Positions 11,447-24,175 of a DNA stretch of 64,000 nucleotides are shown in pieces. Location: assembly GCA_024760905.1 (NCBI GenBank), contig CM045745.1:3267782-3331781 (forward strand). The letters are read 5' to 3'. Position numbers and translations under genes: made by a program. The notes beneath the pieces were generated by a model. It was not told the DNA's origin. It worked only from the letters and a program-made list of their open reading frames with translations, and did not search any database. The DNA comes from Plotosus lineatus (Eukaryota; Chordata; Actinopteri; Siluriformes; Plotosidae). Positions within the stretch are counted from its first letter, which is position 1. The number at the start of each line of letters is the position of its first letter.

Positions 11447-11943
11447 TCAGTTGGTTTCCTCTTCCACAGGTTTGGTCTGTTTTTCTTGTCTGTTTCCGCT
11501 ACTTGTTGGACATTCTGAAAATTTCTCAGCCTTCTCTTGGAATTTCTTTTGTTTTAGTATTCTCGATTCTTTGTGCATGATCTGGGATGAAAATGCCAAA
11601 TGAGACAACTCTGTCAGTTTGCATTGACTTAAGAAATTTAATATCATTTTGGTTTTTCATAACTTTATCTGCATCGCTAGTCCACAAAGGAAAAGGCTTC
11701 TGCAGATCATTTCCCACATCTTTCAGCTTAGCCCAGACTACCTGGAGATGAGCAGCAGTCTACTAGTATTACTAGAATCTTAGCATTCTTTTCAACCAGT
11801 TCTACAATTTTCTGACAACCGCTTTTCTCAGTGGTCATAGGGATGTTTCCTTTCAGATAAAATGGAATTATCTTGTCCAGAACAATCTTTGGCATTGTCC
11901 CCGTTTGTCCTGTTGGATGCTGTACCCTGCGCTGATCCCTCAC
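11447..11943 (-). pseudogene. Degraded protein-coding relic, possibly of the same hAT family
   Basis: Three overlapping minus-strand frames look protein-like. One reads KIVLDKIIPFYLKGNIPMT then CQKIVELVEKNAKILVILVD. Another reads FPLWTSDADKVMKNQNDIKF, and the third SQIMHKESRILKQKKFQEKA. They are joined only by frame changes. The helix-rich, Lys/Glu-rich character and the closeness to the BED-type finger suggest the body of a CGGBP1-like hAT transposase, but I cannot confirm a family. It lies on the strand opposite the finger, so the locus is rearranged if they belong together. Confidence 0.35.
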
Positions 11944-11949
11944 GTTGAT

Positions 11950-13500
11950 GAAACAGGTAACATCTCATGCAGCCTGTTCAAAAGCACGTTCATGGAATAT
12001 TTGGGCCAGCCGGAAGCATACAGAAGTGGAGGAAGACTTAAGGAATAACTACGGAATCACACAGAATGACACTGAAGGGAATAATTGCGGAACGTTTGCG
12101 GATGACATTTTTCCTTCCGTATATCTTCCGTGCTCCAGTGAAATGGGGATAAATTTCTTCATCCTTCTGTGTTAAGCCCGCTCCAAGACTAAAGACAGCA
12201 GAAGATTCACAAGAATTCTTTGTTTTTTTTAAGCTGCCTTTGTCATCCTATCTCAGTGTGTAATGTCATCCATGTCATGTCATACCGTACACTGTTAGAT
12301 ACATCGAGAAACAATACACTTCTGTGAAAGTACCGTATACATTTCTTGGGAACTGAAAATGAAAGTTCAGAAGAGTGACATAACCACAATTAACCACTTA
12401 AAATTCTGTGAAAATCAAAGCATTCATGCTTGCAGTAGTTTATAATCACCTATTCCAAAGTTTCGAATATTGCTCTTATTTCAGATTTTCATGGCCAATG
12501 TGGACTCGGTAGGAATTATCCAAATTTCAAGGTTTGTTTACACAGTGTGTTTTTACTAGAGATTGAACATTTCTTTTATATAGTTATGAAAATGTATTTC
12601 ACGGGGCGGAGAGTTATGCTTTTGAAGACATCATGATGTGAACTAAACTATTTTTACAGATTTCACATAATTACACAATTTCCTTGCGATGAAAGCTCAA
12701 AAACAACAACATAAATCGCAATAATTTGGAAAATCTGTGGCACAATTTGCCGTTTTATACCAGAACAATGCCAAAAACGCCTGCGAAATACTGAAGGGTC
12801 TGAAAATGTCTAAACCAATTCAATTCGTTGGAAACTAACAAGACACAAGTTTAATGGAAAAAAATGTCAATGACAGCCAGTTGCTTCTCAGTGTTTCATG
12901 GAAGGATTCACCTCGTGCCACTCCTTATCTTTACAGTTCTGTTGCTGTGTGAACGTGTTACAGTCGTGTATTACAGTCGTGTTCAGAAAGATAACAGATG
13001 TCGGTTAACGAGTGCGCGCTGACAAATTCTGAAAATGCTGTCAAGTACAGGATAAAACATACATATTACTCCTACAAACAGAATTACTGAAATGTCTTGA
13101 GGTTGCCATTACAGCGGAGGTATTTCCATAACACTTTAGATGAAATGTTCCAAATTCAGTTAAAGGGCCAAGTGTAAGCTGGGAGAATGAGGCGGGTAAA
13201 CAAACGTTTATAAACAACGCAATACATCTTTATTTTTGTGAGCTATTTATCAATATCAATATCATTCATTAATAATTGCTGCAATCGTTCTCCATTTACA
13301 AATACATACAACAAAAACACTATCCTTTCATAAACACTCAGGGATATTCTGATATTCTGAAACTTCAATCTTTGGCCTATTTGCTGAGAAAAAATATTGC
13401 TAACTGACTGGAGTCTCCGAGACAGGTGGTGCACTTTAATATTTAGCCGTAAAATCAACAAATTAAACAAAAAAGGAAGTTAAAAAAAGCCCAGTCACAC
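11950..13500. other. Unassigned spacer
   Basis: This is about 1.5 kb of AT-rich sequence without a readable exon, transposon end or repeat array. The longest frame (13243-13470, minus) has no recognisable content. Confidence 0.45.
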
Positions 13501-13632
13501 TGGGATAATGACAAGGCTAGCCGAGTTCTCGAGGCAGAACAAGAAAAAAAAGAAAGTTAGATATAAAGATTACTAAAACATCCACAAAGCAGTTACCTGT
13601 AAAGCGGAACGGGAGAAAATTTTTGAAAAATG

Positions 13633-13803
13633 AAATAGTAGGCGCTTGCCGCAAGTGACACATGGAGCTTTCAGAAAGCAAGTGATGGTTGAGTACTAAA
13701 CAAGTATTCAACGCACACTTGCTCACTTGAAAAATTGGAAGTCTGGATAAGCAGCGCATTGTCTCACAAGCTCCGTGTGTCGCTTGCAACAAGTGCCTAT
13801 TTT
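13633..13803. repeat. Imperfect fold-back (about 38-bp arms)
   Basis: The left arm (13633-13670) contains GCAAGTGACACATGGAGCTT. The right arm (13768-13803) contains AAGCTCCGTGTGTCGCTTGC, its near complement. The outer parts of the arms also pair (AAATAGTAGGCGCTTG against CAAGTGCCTATTTT). The loop is about 100 bases. No TA or 8-base target duplication is evident. Confidence 0.6.
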
Positions 13804-13986
13804 GTGGGGAGAGTGTCACAAATCACGAAGAAGACGAGACTTTACTGCAAGAGCTTCCTGTTGAACCTTAAGCCTCTAATCAAATGCACATGTTCGTCAG
13901 AACATCGTATCACACAACTTTATCACGCTCGGAGGGGTGGAAGTTCAACCCTTTACCCCCCCCCAAAAAAAAAAATTAAATAAAAT

Positions 13987-13991
<5 letters not shown>

Positions 13992-14048
<57 letters not shown>
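13992..14048. repeat. (TA)n microsatellite
   Basis: This is about 57 bases of pure TA repeat after an A-rich stretch. Confidence 0.95.
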
Positions 14049-14050
<2 letters not shown>

Positions 14051-14236
14051 AATAATATAAAAATAGCTTCTGGAGGTCAGAAAAAGCGGATTTCCACCAA
14101 AAAGCGGAAAAATCTCACGCCTGCAATTAGAAATAAAATCTCAAAGTGAAAACTGTATATCTATAAACACACATTCAGTTTGCCCTTGTACTGGCTGTTG
14201 AAAAAGTTTAAGATTTTCTTTTCAAGAACACTGAAG

Positions 14237-14602
14237 TCTGTCTGTCTGTCTTCCTTTCGGCTTTTTCCCTTCTACTCAGGAGTCGCCACAGTGAATCATC
14301 TGATTCGCACGTTTGATTTGGCAGAGGTTTTTTACATCGGATGCCCTTCCTGTCACAACGCTTTTTTAGCAAGGGACAGAAACACGCTGACGGCTTTGCA
14401 GCTCCTCTTTACAAAAGTCAGCAATGGTTCTTTTACATCAACCTCTCACCATAGACAGTGACAGACATGACCCGCCTTTGATAACCCAGTTAGCTGCACT
14501 GGGGGGGACAGTGACAACCTTGTGGAGAGTGGGACTCGAACCCCCAACCTTTGGATCAGCGATCCAGCGCCCTATACCACTAGACCACCACTGCCCCTTT
14601 TG
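14237..14602 (-). mobile_element. tRNA-derived SINE, RTE-type tail (complete)
   Basis: On the minus strand the head reads GGCAGTGGTGGTCTAGTGG (A-box region) and later GGGTTCGAGTCCCAC (B box). The shared body follows (TAACTGGGTTATCAAAGGC), and the tail resembles the ends of the local RTE element (GGAAGGGCATCCGATG, then GGCGACTCCTGAG and AAAGCCGAAAGG). AGAACACTGAAG at 14225-14236 and 14603-14614 is a clear target-site duplication. The tRNA-like part has a disrupted fold and is not a functional tRNA. Confidence 0.88.
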
Positions 14603-14614
14603 AGAACACTGAAG

Positions 14615-15144
14615 ACAGAACGTAAATTCTGACAAAATAAAAACTTGGCTGGTTGCAGATGAAGGTCACAGAGACACTTCCCAGCAGCTCCCAACACGCC
14701 AACGAGATGAAACGTGACCTGTTTTGTCTGACTAACCACATACAGACACCCAGAGTCAAAACACGCAACCGTGGGATCCATTATAGTACACTGTGGTTTT
14801 AGGACAAAAGTGTCATATTTATCTGTTACTAATGACTGCACGGCAAAGGACAGCGTCAACGACTCCAACATTTAAACTTTACAACACTACAGTGAAAAGC
14901 TGTTATATGATTGGTTCACTATCTCAAGGAAAATTAACAATTATATTCGGAAGGCGATGTGGATGTCGCAGCATTATCCACTCATGATAAAGTTTCTTTA
15001 ATCCCCTGATACTGAGCCAATTAGAACATGATTTTCTGCTGTATTATACACTAATAGATCTTGTTTTTCGTTCACATTACTTTCTTGTTCCTGATCAGGA
15101 TGAAGCCATCAAATCATTCTTGATATTCTTTGATGAGCCAACTT

Positions 15145-15145
<1 letters not shown>
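14615..15145. other. Unassigned spacer
   Basis: I see nothing recognisable here; a few short frames without family signatures. Confidence 0.4.

Positions 15146-15176
<31 letters not shown>
15146..15176. repeat. Poly-A run
   Basis: This is a run of about 30 A without a recognisable retroposed body. Confidence 0.8.
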
Positions 15177-15178
<2 letters not shown>

Positions 15179-15179
15179 C

Positions 15180-16040
15180 TGACACTGATAAGTTGGAAAT
15201 ATTTTAAGTGAATAATAAAACAATTTGAAAAGTTGGCTTGTGTAGAACATGGAGAATTTTCCAGCTCTATGAGGGTTTTATTTTTGACCGTTCCAGATTC
15301 AAAAGAAAGAAAGAAACAAACAAAAACCATTATTGTGAGTGGATAATGCTTGAATCAAACTGGTCACATGTTTCATGATGACAGCAGTGTCATCATTATC
15401 ACACTTCAAAATGAAAACATTACCAATAAAATTCTTGTTTTTCTTGTTTGTGTAGTATATACTAAAACTGTGCATCAGATTAACACATCGTTACAGAGCG
15501 CTGTTTATTCACGTTCACACAAACGTACATATTAAAAGTCTCAATGAGTTTATAAGTCACTGTAACCTACACAGCGCTTCGTTCTGCTCAGAGCATGCAA
15601 AGCTCACATGACCAGCCTCTGTCATGGTTAAACTTTGGAGAAACAATCTACGAAAACCTTTGTTCTTTAGGTTTCTGTGTAGAATATACATCAAGAATCA
15701 TACGCCTGAATTTAACATTTAATACTAAGCTCAATATTCAGTGACCAGCACCCGGCCTTCAGTGAACAATTGTTAAATATAAACCGATCCTTCTCAGAAA
15801 ATCAGTCAGTACCTTCAGAAATCAACCTGACCAATCAGATCAAATAATCAACAGCGCTGTGGTATAAAATATGCACAGCAGTGCCGAACCCCGACCGATC
15901 CACTGTCCGGGTGTCCGGCGCTCATAACAGTAACGTTCAAGTCCACATGCAGTGCAGCAGAATACACGTGACAACACATTATGACAAACACTGAATTATT
16001 TTTCAGTGTAATGATTTTATGCTAAATCACTACTATCTAA
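15180..16040. other. Unassigned spacer
   Basis: The sequence is AT-rich and I found no exon or transposon end in it. Confidence 0.4.
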
Positions 16041-16042
16041 GA

Positions 16043-16594
16043 CAGAGGTCCCCAACCATCGGTCCACGGACCGGTACCGGTCCACGGCTCAATTGGTACC
16101 GGGCCGCAGAAAAAACAATTCATTATTTCCATTTGATTTTTATTATCCGAATCTGAACAATCTTTATTTTTGAAAAATCTTTTATTTTGAAAAACGACCG
16201 GATTCTCTCGGTTCCATGTCGGTCATTTGAGCGCTAAAATGTGACCCAGAAGGGGACGGCACATGAACGTAGGTGAGTCGGACAGGTTTCAAACAATAGC
16301 AGGGATTTTGGGTGAGACTGAGCCTGACCCTTCATTCTGTCCGCCGGAGCACCATCACCTGTGGGCTTTTTGTTTATTTATTTTTAATAACGTTCAAGCT
16401 CTACTTCCCAGCCAACTTTATTTCAGCTGTTGAAAAATAACATTCATGGAGTTCTGCTGCTTCTATTTATTACCTTTTTTTGATATAAATATGTTATTAT
16501 TAATAAATGATATTTACAATGTAAACAATCTATGACGCCGCTCCCCGCACCCCATCCGACCGGTCCGTGGTGATAAAAACGTTGGGGACCCCGG
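16043..16594. mobile_element. hAT (Charlie-like) MITE, copy 1
   Basis: The left end CAGAGGTCCCCAACCATCGG and the right end CGTTGGGGACCCCGG are inverted, in the CAGNGGTCCCCAACC style of hAT/Charlie non-autonomous elements. The interior includes GGTCATTTGAGCGCTAAAA, shared nearly base for base with copy 2 at 55902-56389. No transposase is present. The 8-base flanks agree at only about half their positions, so the copy is old or its right boundary is eroded. Confidence 0.75.
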
Positions 16595-17172
16595 GCCGAG
16601 GGGATTGTAGGTTTATAAAGGGAAGCCCGAGTGTGGTTCAGCCGGAGTTCACGACCTGTCCAACACCGCTCTGTGCAAAACACTGCATTCAACTGAATGC
16701 CTTTCAAGCACTATTGTTTCGGGCTGACAGAGGCCGCAACGGGTGATACCAGGTGACACTCGGGCCATCATCTGCACGCGCTGTTTACGATTTGTCCAGC
16801 TCGTTTTGGACTCGACCAGAAACAGCGGTTACTTCCATGGCACGCTTAACCACAGCAACTTGGATTGAACATTTTTATGAATGTTTATGCACCTGAGCAG
16901 GTTGAGGGTCAAAGGCCTTGCTCAAGCATCCGCAGTGGCAGATTGGTTGTATTGGGCCTTGAACACCCCCCGCGTCTTCTCGAACCCCCGAGCCAGCACT
17001 GCCCAGTGTAGCCGTGCAGTTAATATTAGTGAGTACAGAGATGGCAGAGATGGGCTGAGAACATGGCCAGAAAGCAGTGAGACGATCTGAAGGAGACGGA
17101 GGACAGGAATGAGAGCTGATCTGGTGCTCGGGCGGATGGTCGACATGAAACGGATCAAATCGCTTCGAGCTA

Positions 17173-17900
<728 letters not shown>

Positions 17901-17915
17901 CGCGGAAAGCAAACC

Positions 17916-18231
17916 GATCTCTCTCTCTCGCTCTCTCTCTCTCTCATGTATCTCTCTCTCTCTCACCCTCCCTCGCCCCATCAAGCTCTCACCTCTTCTC
18001 TTAATCCTCTCTCTCTCTCCCTCTCTCTCTCTTTCATCCTCCCTCACTCCATCAATCTCTCACCTCCTTTCTCTTACACCCCCTCTCTCTCTCTGTCACC
18101 CTCCCTCACCCCATCAATCTCTCCTCCTCTCTCTTAACCCCTCTTTCTCTCTCCCTCTTTCTCCTTCCCTCCCTCTGTCTCTCCCTCTCTCTTACCCTCT
18201 CTCACTCCATCAATCTCTCACCTCCTTTTTC

Positions 18232-18268
<37 letters not shown>

Positions 18269-18750
18269 CTCCCCTCGCCCCATCAATCTCTCCCCTGCTC
18301 TCTCTTAACCCCTCCCTCCTTTTTCTCCTTCCCTCCCTCTGTCTCTCCCTCTCTCACACCCTCCCTCACTCCATCAATCTTTCCCCTTCTCTCTCTTAAC
18401 CCCTCTTTCTCTCTCTCATATCTCCCCACTCTCTCTCATATCTCCCTCCCTCGTTCCATCAATCTCTCCCTCCACTCTTACCCCCTCTCTCTCTCATATC
18501 TCCCTCTCTCAGTCACCCCCTCGCCCCATCAATCACTCCTCCTCTCTCTTAACCCCTCTCTCTCTCTATCTCTCTCTCTCTCGCGCTCATATCTCCCCTC
18601 TCGTTCCATCAATCTCTCCTCCGCTCTTACCCCCTCTCTCTTTCTCTCTCCCCATCCCTCGCGCTCTCTCCCTCACGCCCTCGCCCTCCCTCACTCTCTT
18701 TCCACCTCATCATCCCCCTCTCCCCCTTTGTAGCCCTCCCTCTCTCCCTC
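17916..18750. repeat. Polypyrimidine tandem array, about 0.8 kb
   Basis: This stretch is almost pure C/T on the plus strand. It is a degenerate tandem array, not a simple CT run. A block CCATCAATCTCTC recurs about nine times (near 18048, 18110, 18208, 18280, 18371, 18457, 18526 and 18607, plus CCATCAAGCTCTC near 17980) at 60-100 base spacing, separated by CTCTCTTAACCCCTC and CT runs. It begins about 550 bases upstream of the ankh ATG. The SLSLS-type frames through it are not genes. Confidence 0.9.
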
Positions 18751-18924
18751 AGACAAACACACACCCAAATGTAAACAGTAAAAAGTGCTGTATATTGGAA
18801 TCAGTTATATATCTATTGTGCATATTTCACTTTCTCAATACATTTCAATCGGCTTATTTACTACACACTGCAATCACGTTCCTCTTCAGACAAGACTGGT
18901 CTGTGATCTTGAAATGAAAAAAAA

Positions 18925-19258
18925 CTACTTCGAGAGGCATCGCAACAAGATGGCCGTGGGTTTGAATCTCAAGTGTTTCTGTGGGTAGTTTGCACATCAT
19001 TCTTGCTGTTGCTTGGGTTTGTTCGGGGTATTCCGGTTTCCTCCCGTATCCAAAGACATGCACATTAGGCCGATTGACTGTTCCAAACGGCCACTGGTTG
19101 GAGTGTGCGTGTGAATGGTTGTGCATGTGTTGGTCCTGAGATGGTCTGTGAGCTATTCAGACTGCATCTCACCTTTGCCTGGTGTTGGCCGAGATAGGCT
19201 CCAGCCTTCCTACAACCTCAGTAGGGTTAAGTGGTTTGATAAATAAGTGAATGAATAT
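18925..19258 (+). mobile_element. tRNA-derived SINE with L2-type 3' tail (second family)
   Basis: An eroded head (GTGGGTTTGAATCTCAAG, B-box-like) is followed by GGTTTCCTCCCGTATCCAAAG, a conserved fish SINE/L2 block. Next come ACATGCACATTAGGC, GAGATAGGCTCCAGCCTTCC and a terminal AATGAAT repeat. Related copies are at 23153, 27207 and 58650. Confidence 0.75.
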
Positions 19259-19362
19259 TCCAAGTGAATAATGCATGAATCGAAATGATAGGTTTGTCAT
19301 GGTTCCTTGGAGCAGGCCATGTCATCACGGTCTTGCTTTAAAATAGAAAGCTGCAACATAAA

Positions 19363-19694
19363 AATCAAGTGGCAGTGGTGGCTCGGTGCCGGATTACCGA
19401 TCCCAGGGTTGGGGGTTCAAGTCCCATTGTCAACGGGTTGTCACTCTGCCCCAGTGCAGCTAACCGAGTCATCAAAGGCCGGCCATGTCTCTCTCTCTCT
19501 CTCTCTCTCTCTCATTGTGAGAGGTATGGAGAAGAACCACTGCTGATTTTCGTCAAGAGTAGGCTGCATAGCCATCAGCATGTTTCTGCCCCACAATGGT
19601 CTGGTGAACAGTACAGGGTGTATTCTTCCCTTGCCCAGAATCGACTGAGATGGGCGACCCTAATTAGGATTAAATGGTCAGAAAATGAATGAAT
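19363..19694 (+). mobile_element. tRNA-derived SINE with L2-type tail (first family, tail variant 2)
   Basis: The head is GGCAGTGGTGGCTCGGTGCC and GGGTTCAAGTCCCATTG, and the body has ATCAAAGGCCGGCCATGTCT. Both are the same as in the RTE-tailed copies. After GCATGTTTCTGCCCC it switches to an L2-type tail (CAGGGTGTATTCTTCCC, GACCCTAATTAGGATTAAA, then GAATGAAT). Confidence 0.8.
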
Positions 19695-19699
19695 ATAAA

Positions 19700-21325
19700 A
19701 ATCTGATTTTGACCTTCAGGGTTAGCTTTTTAGCATCATGGCTCACGGCAGAAGCACTGACCTACATTTACACCTTAAATTCTAGTATTTGTTCCATTAA
19801 ATTGTAATAATTTCCTCCTAACAGTCTATTCTCTTGATTTTGAAGTGTCTCTCTTGGCTGCACTGCTTCCAGTACCTGTATATCATTTTTTTTTTTTTGG
19901 TCCAATCAGATTTCAGTGTCTGTGTGCTGCCATGTCAATCATATCTGCCCAGGACCTTCAGAATCAGCAGTGCTGTCTGATGCCACCTCAGAGGGCCAGT
20001 GAGCTGGCCTACAACAATGCCACCAATCGTCCATCCTCTGATTGGTCAGAGCAAAACTAGCTGACTGGTCTGTGGTGATCCGCACACAATACATTTGAGA
20101 TAGAATTTTTCATGCCCACGATGGCTGCTGGGGGAGGAGAAATTGACTTGGTGTTGGACTTGTTTAAAAATAAATTTTTATTTTGAAGGTGGACTTTTCC
20201 AGAGAAGCTCGACATGGTAAAGCGTGGTGAACGAGGGAAGGGTTCTACTCCTTTACATTTGACTGAATACCAAATTTACAGGCAGCTTCTGGACATTCAT
20301 AACAGTGGACCGCATAACTAAAAAGAGATCAGAGCCTGTTAGCATCAGTCCAGGGGTCTCAATTTCAAATAGTAGTTATGAGCTAGGATTAACCCCGTCA
20401 AGACTGAAGCAGAACGTCTGGATGTTGTTGCATTATGTGCATTTTTTTTTTTTTTGCAAGATTTCCGAATATCAGACAGAATTTCTAGTTTTCAAACTTT
20501 TTACAGATCTAACTTTAGAATGCAAATGAAGTTAGAATTGAAAATGTTTTATTCATTAAAATCAATTGTTCTATGCTCACCATGTTTACAAAAATATAGT
20601 TTCAATGAAAGCTAGCATTAGCAGAAATTACTTTAAAAAACAGTCTGCAGTGAAGGATGTGAGAATCAAACGCAGGAATTTCTGCCTACACTGATTTATG
20701 AGACTAATCAAGGACCTCACCAAATTGTTTTTCTACGAAATGAAAGAAAATCTACTCCAGTTTGAGCATAATTCAAACAACTTCTTTTTTTTTTTTTAAA
20801 CACAGATTTACAGTTTCATAGATGAAAATCTGTTCTGTGGCTATTTACTATTTACTGATATCCCGCATCACAAACAGGAGACACAAGCTCGAATATTATC
20901 CAAGGGTTTTTTTTTGTACCATCAAGAGGCCTTTAATCCATCATGATTGAATTTCAAAGCTTTCTCAGAGCTCATGTACACATCGCCGCCCCTGTGGATG
21001 GAACTGGACTGAACACTCACTCATTAAATTAACATTTTGTCTTGTCTGAGAAAAACATGCAATCTTCATAAACACATTGTTTATGAACATACAACAGAGC
21101 GGACTGAGCTGAAATGAAGTGCATTTCAATTCCTTGATGAAATTTCTTTATTTATTAAGCTAAAAAGCTGGAAAACAAAATCTATGAAATATTTTAATGA
21201 TACATAAAATAAGAAACCCAAGGAAAACTATTACAGAACTCAAAAAGTTGAATACATGACATTCAATAAATAATTAATTATTCTATTTATTAAAATGGAC
21301 AGTTTGAAATGCTACAATTAAATAG
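19700..21325. other. Unassigned spacer with a possible coding relic
   Basis: Most of this holds nothing recognisable. From about 20118 an ATG-initiated stretch (MAAGGGEIDLVLDLF, a stop, then FPEKLDMVKRGERGKGS) looks vaguely protein-like, but I could not place it in a family. A-rich and T-rich runs at 20443 and 20785 are ordinary. Confidence 0.4.
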
Positions 21326-21327
21326 TA

Positions 21328-21630
21328 CAGGGTGCTGGATTGCTGATCCTAAGGTTGGGGGTTCGATTCCCCCCCCCCCCGGTGCAGCTAACTGGGTTAT
21401 CAAAGGCGGGCCGTGTCTCTCACTGTCTATGGTGAGAAGTTGATGTAAAAGAACTCTGGCTGACTTTCATAAAGAGGAGCTGCAAAGCCGTCAGCGTGTT
21501 TCTGTCCCTCGCGAAAGGGTTGTGTCATGGAGGGCATCCGACACAAAAGCCTATGAACCAAATCAAACGTGAGAATCAGATGATTTGCTATGGCGACCCG
21601 TGAAAAAGGGAAAAAGTCGAAAGGAAAAGT
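21328..21630 (+). mobile_element. tRNA-derived SINE, RTE-type tail, head shortened
   Basis: It begins CAGGGTGCTGGATTGCTGAT with a B-box-like GGGGGTTCGATTCCCC. The common body follows, then the tail (GAGGGCATCCGACACAAA, TTTGCTATGGCGACCC, GTCGAAAGGAAAAG). The first 20 or so bases of the head are lacking. Confidence 0.8.
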
Positions 21631-21825
21631 TGAACTAAAAACAGAAGAAACCTTGAAATGTAGGGATGACTGAAAATGTAGAACACGTATTTTATTTTCA
21701 ATATAATATATTATAGTCACAAATCACCACAGGAACTATTCCAAATGTCTATACAGGGCTTTTTTTGGCGCTTTTGTTGGAGGATGAGGTCATCAGATTA
21801 ATTTCGGGGTTTGATGTATAACTGT

Positions 21826-21827
<2 letters not shown>

Positions 21828-21897
<70 letters not shown>
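21828..21897. repeat. (CA)n microsatellite
   Basis: This is a pure CA repeat of about 68 bases. Confidence 0.97.
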
Positions 21898-21899
<2 letters not shown>

Positions 21900-22635
21900 C
21901 ATCAGTGATGTTTAACCATGGCAGTGCAGAGGGTTTATTTTGGAGCGCTGCTATTTTTAGACTGAATGTGTGCAGGTTTTTTTTTTGCTCTCACCAAGTA
22001 CCAGTACCATGTGCATTTCAGGTCTGTTTCCATATCACCTGCTAACTAACTAATGAGCAATGATTTTGACATCAGTAATTACAGACTTCAGTTACCTAGT
22101 GACAAGTAGATGCAGGTTTCGGTTTATGTAAGAAAGACTATGAAAGCTTGGGGCAAATGTGTGATAGAAATGGCTTGTATTGGGCGCCAGCCTCCTTGCA
22201 CCGATAGCAGGGTTACGCAGTTCAACAAAGGAGTGTGAATGGGTTTTTAGTATTAAGCGCAGATGCTACACTGGGCCTTACATTTAACTCGGATACAGTT
22301 TTGCCAACATGGAAAAAAAGGTTAATTCTTTAAAAAGAGCAGAGTTTTACTTTGAAAGTATTTTCCCCCCAAAAAAACCCTGTTAGTAAAATACACTTCT
22401 AATACTATTGTGCTGGTATCCCCTCATCACTGATAGGAGATACAAGTGTTAATAACGATGATAAGCAGCTGATTGTCGAGTGTTTATCAAATACCCTGCA
22501 GGCTTTCCACTTGTGTGTTCCTGGTGAGCTCTTTAATAAAACATTTAAACAGATTGCTTGTTTTGTAGGACGACCCTGTCACAACCAAGTATTGAGTTTA
22601 GGGGAGCAGTAACCTTTCCCACATGGATGATCTAG
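21900..22635. other. Unassigned spacer
   Basis: Apart from a short SINE-tail-like echo near 22190 (GGGCGCCAGCCTCC), no feature could be supported. Confidence 0.4.
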
Positions 22636-22639
22636 GTGT

Positions 22640-22960
22640 TGGGACAGTGGTGGCCCAGTGGTAGGGTGCCGCATTACCCATCCCAGGGTCGAGTGTTCAA
22701 GCCCCACTATCCATGGGCTTCACTGCCCCCCCCCCCCAGTGCAGGTAACTGGGTTATCAGAGGTCAGCCATGTCTCTCACTGTGGTGAAAGGCATGTAAA
22801 AGAACCATTGTTGACATTTGTAACGAGTATGGCTTCAGGACCATCAGTGTATTTCTTCCCCACGATGGCCTGGCGAGCTGTCCAGGGTGTACTCCGCCAG
22901 CTGAGCTGGGCACCAGCCTCCCAGTGACCCTAATTAGGATTCAGCAGTTCATTCATTCAA
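22640..22960 (+). mobile_element. tRNA-derived SINE with L2-type tail (first family, tail variant 2)
   Basis: The head reads GGACAGTGGTGGCCCAGTGG, and the common body has GTAACTGGGTTATCAGAGG. At the point where other copies turn to the RTE tail, this one reads CCACGATGGCCTGGCGAGC and TGACCCTAATTAGGATT, an L2-like ending. Confidence 0.8.
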
Positions 22961-23152
22961 TCATTTTCTTAACTGCTGAATTTTTTGGGGGGACTCACAG
23001 TGGTTTGGATTCTACTCAGTCCATTGAAACATAGTGGAGTAGTTATTATTTCAATTTCATGAAGTGAGAACACTGTCCATTTACCCTGGAAGAAAGAAGA
23101 CGCCCCGCACCAAACCGACCATTAAATTATAAAATCAAATTAAGATGAGGGC

Positions 23153-23490
23153 AGCTGGCTGGAGTAATAGATAGCCTGTGCACCACACAGAAAGAAGTTC
23201 CTGGGTTTGGATCCCAGGCGTTTGTGTGTGGAGTTTGCATATTCTCCGCGCGCATGGGTTTTCTTCGGTGACTCTGGTTTCTTCTCATAATTCAAAGACC
23301 TGCAGAGTAGGCTAACTGCCTGTTCCAAAGGTGTATATGTGCGTGTCTGAATGTTGGCCCTGCAATAGTTTGGTAATCCCTTTAGGAAGTACTTGGCCTT
23401 TACCCAGTGTACTTTACCCTGAGATAGGCTCCAGCCTCCCTGCGACTCTAATAGTAGGCTTCTGCAGTTCAGCAAAACAATAAGTGAGAC
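23153..23490 (+). mobile_element. tRNA-derived SINE with L2-type tail (second family)
   Basis: The B-box-like GGGTTTGGATCCCAGG is followed by TGTGTGGAGTTTGCATATTC, ATTCAAAGACCTGCAGAG, and the tail CTGAGATAGGCTCCAGCC / CAGTTCAGCAAAACAATAAG. It is moderately diverged. Confidence 0.75.
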
Positions 23491-23499
23491 AAGAAGATT

Positions 23500-24170
23500 A
23501 AATTATGAACGTGAAGAGTTTAAAACAGTTGCACAACTGTCAATCACTCCAGATTCATATGTTAATTGGTTCATCTGATAGTTTACTTGGGGGGAGGGGC
23601 GGGGACCCCAACAACAGACTCCACTGCTTACGCAAATGGAAAATCCACTTTGACACCCTCTGTGATTGTCAAAATAATGCCTCATGTAATGGCAGCACCA
23701 CCTTTTTTATATCTGAGGGAGGAGCATTTAGGACTTCTCCGTTGTTTTTGGTGATTATTGCCAAGGGTTTTCCAGAGTCGATGTAATATTGTTTCTCAGG
23801 ATCACAGTTTATAAATTATTAAATGAGCTTAGTACTAAGTATTATAAACCAATCCCTCTCCTTCTTTAAACATTTTCCATAATGGCAAATCTTTAGCAGG
23901 AACTCAGAGGAACCTTATTATAGTTGACCCTCTGCCATTTCCTCAATACCTCTGCCAAAACAGAGCTTGGTATACCCGAGACGGTATCCAAATCGTGGAA
24001 ACGAGATATTTTTGTAGATGGCCAAATATAGCTGAGGAATACCTGAATGAGACAATTCTATGCAAACTGCATAAAGGATGGAAGAGCTGTGGCTGGGGGA
24101 AGGGGGAAGAGAAAAAAAAAAAAATCATCAGAAATTCTGAAGGAGCAGGTCAGTCAGTCTTACTCGTTTT
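23500..24170. other. Region downstream of the otulin stop
   Basis: Expected to hold the otulin 3' UTR on the minus strand, but I could not fix a polyadenylation signal with confidence. No transposon end or further exon is seen. Confidence 0.35.
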
Positions 24171-24175
24171 TTTCT

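Noticed and set aside
14237..14602. tRNA gene candidates in the SINE heads
   Set aside because: A- and B-box-like sequences are present, but cloverleaf arms do not pair and the head continues into the repeated SINE body. They are tRNA-derived, not tRNA genes.
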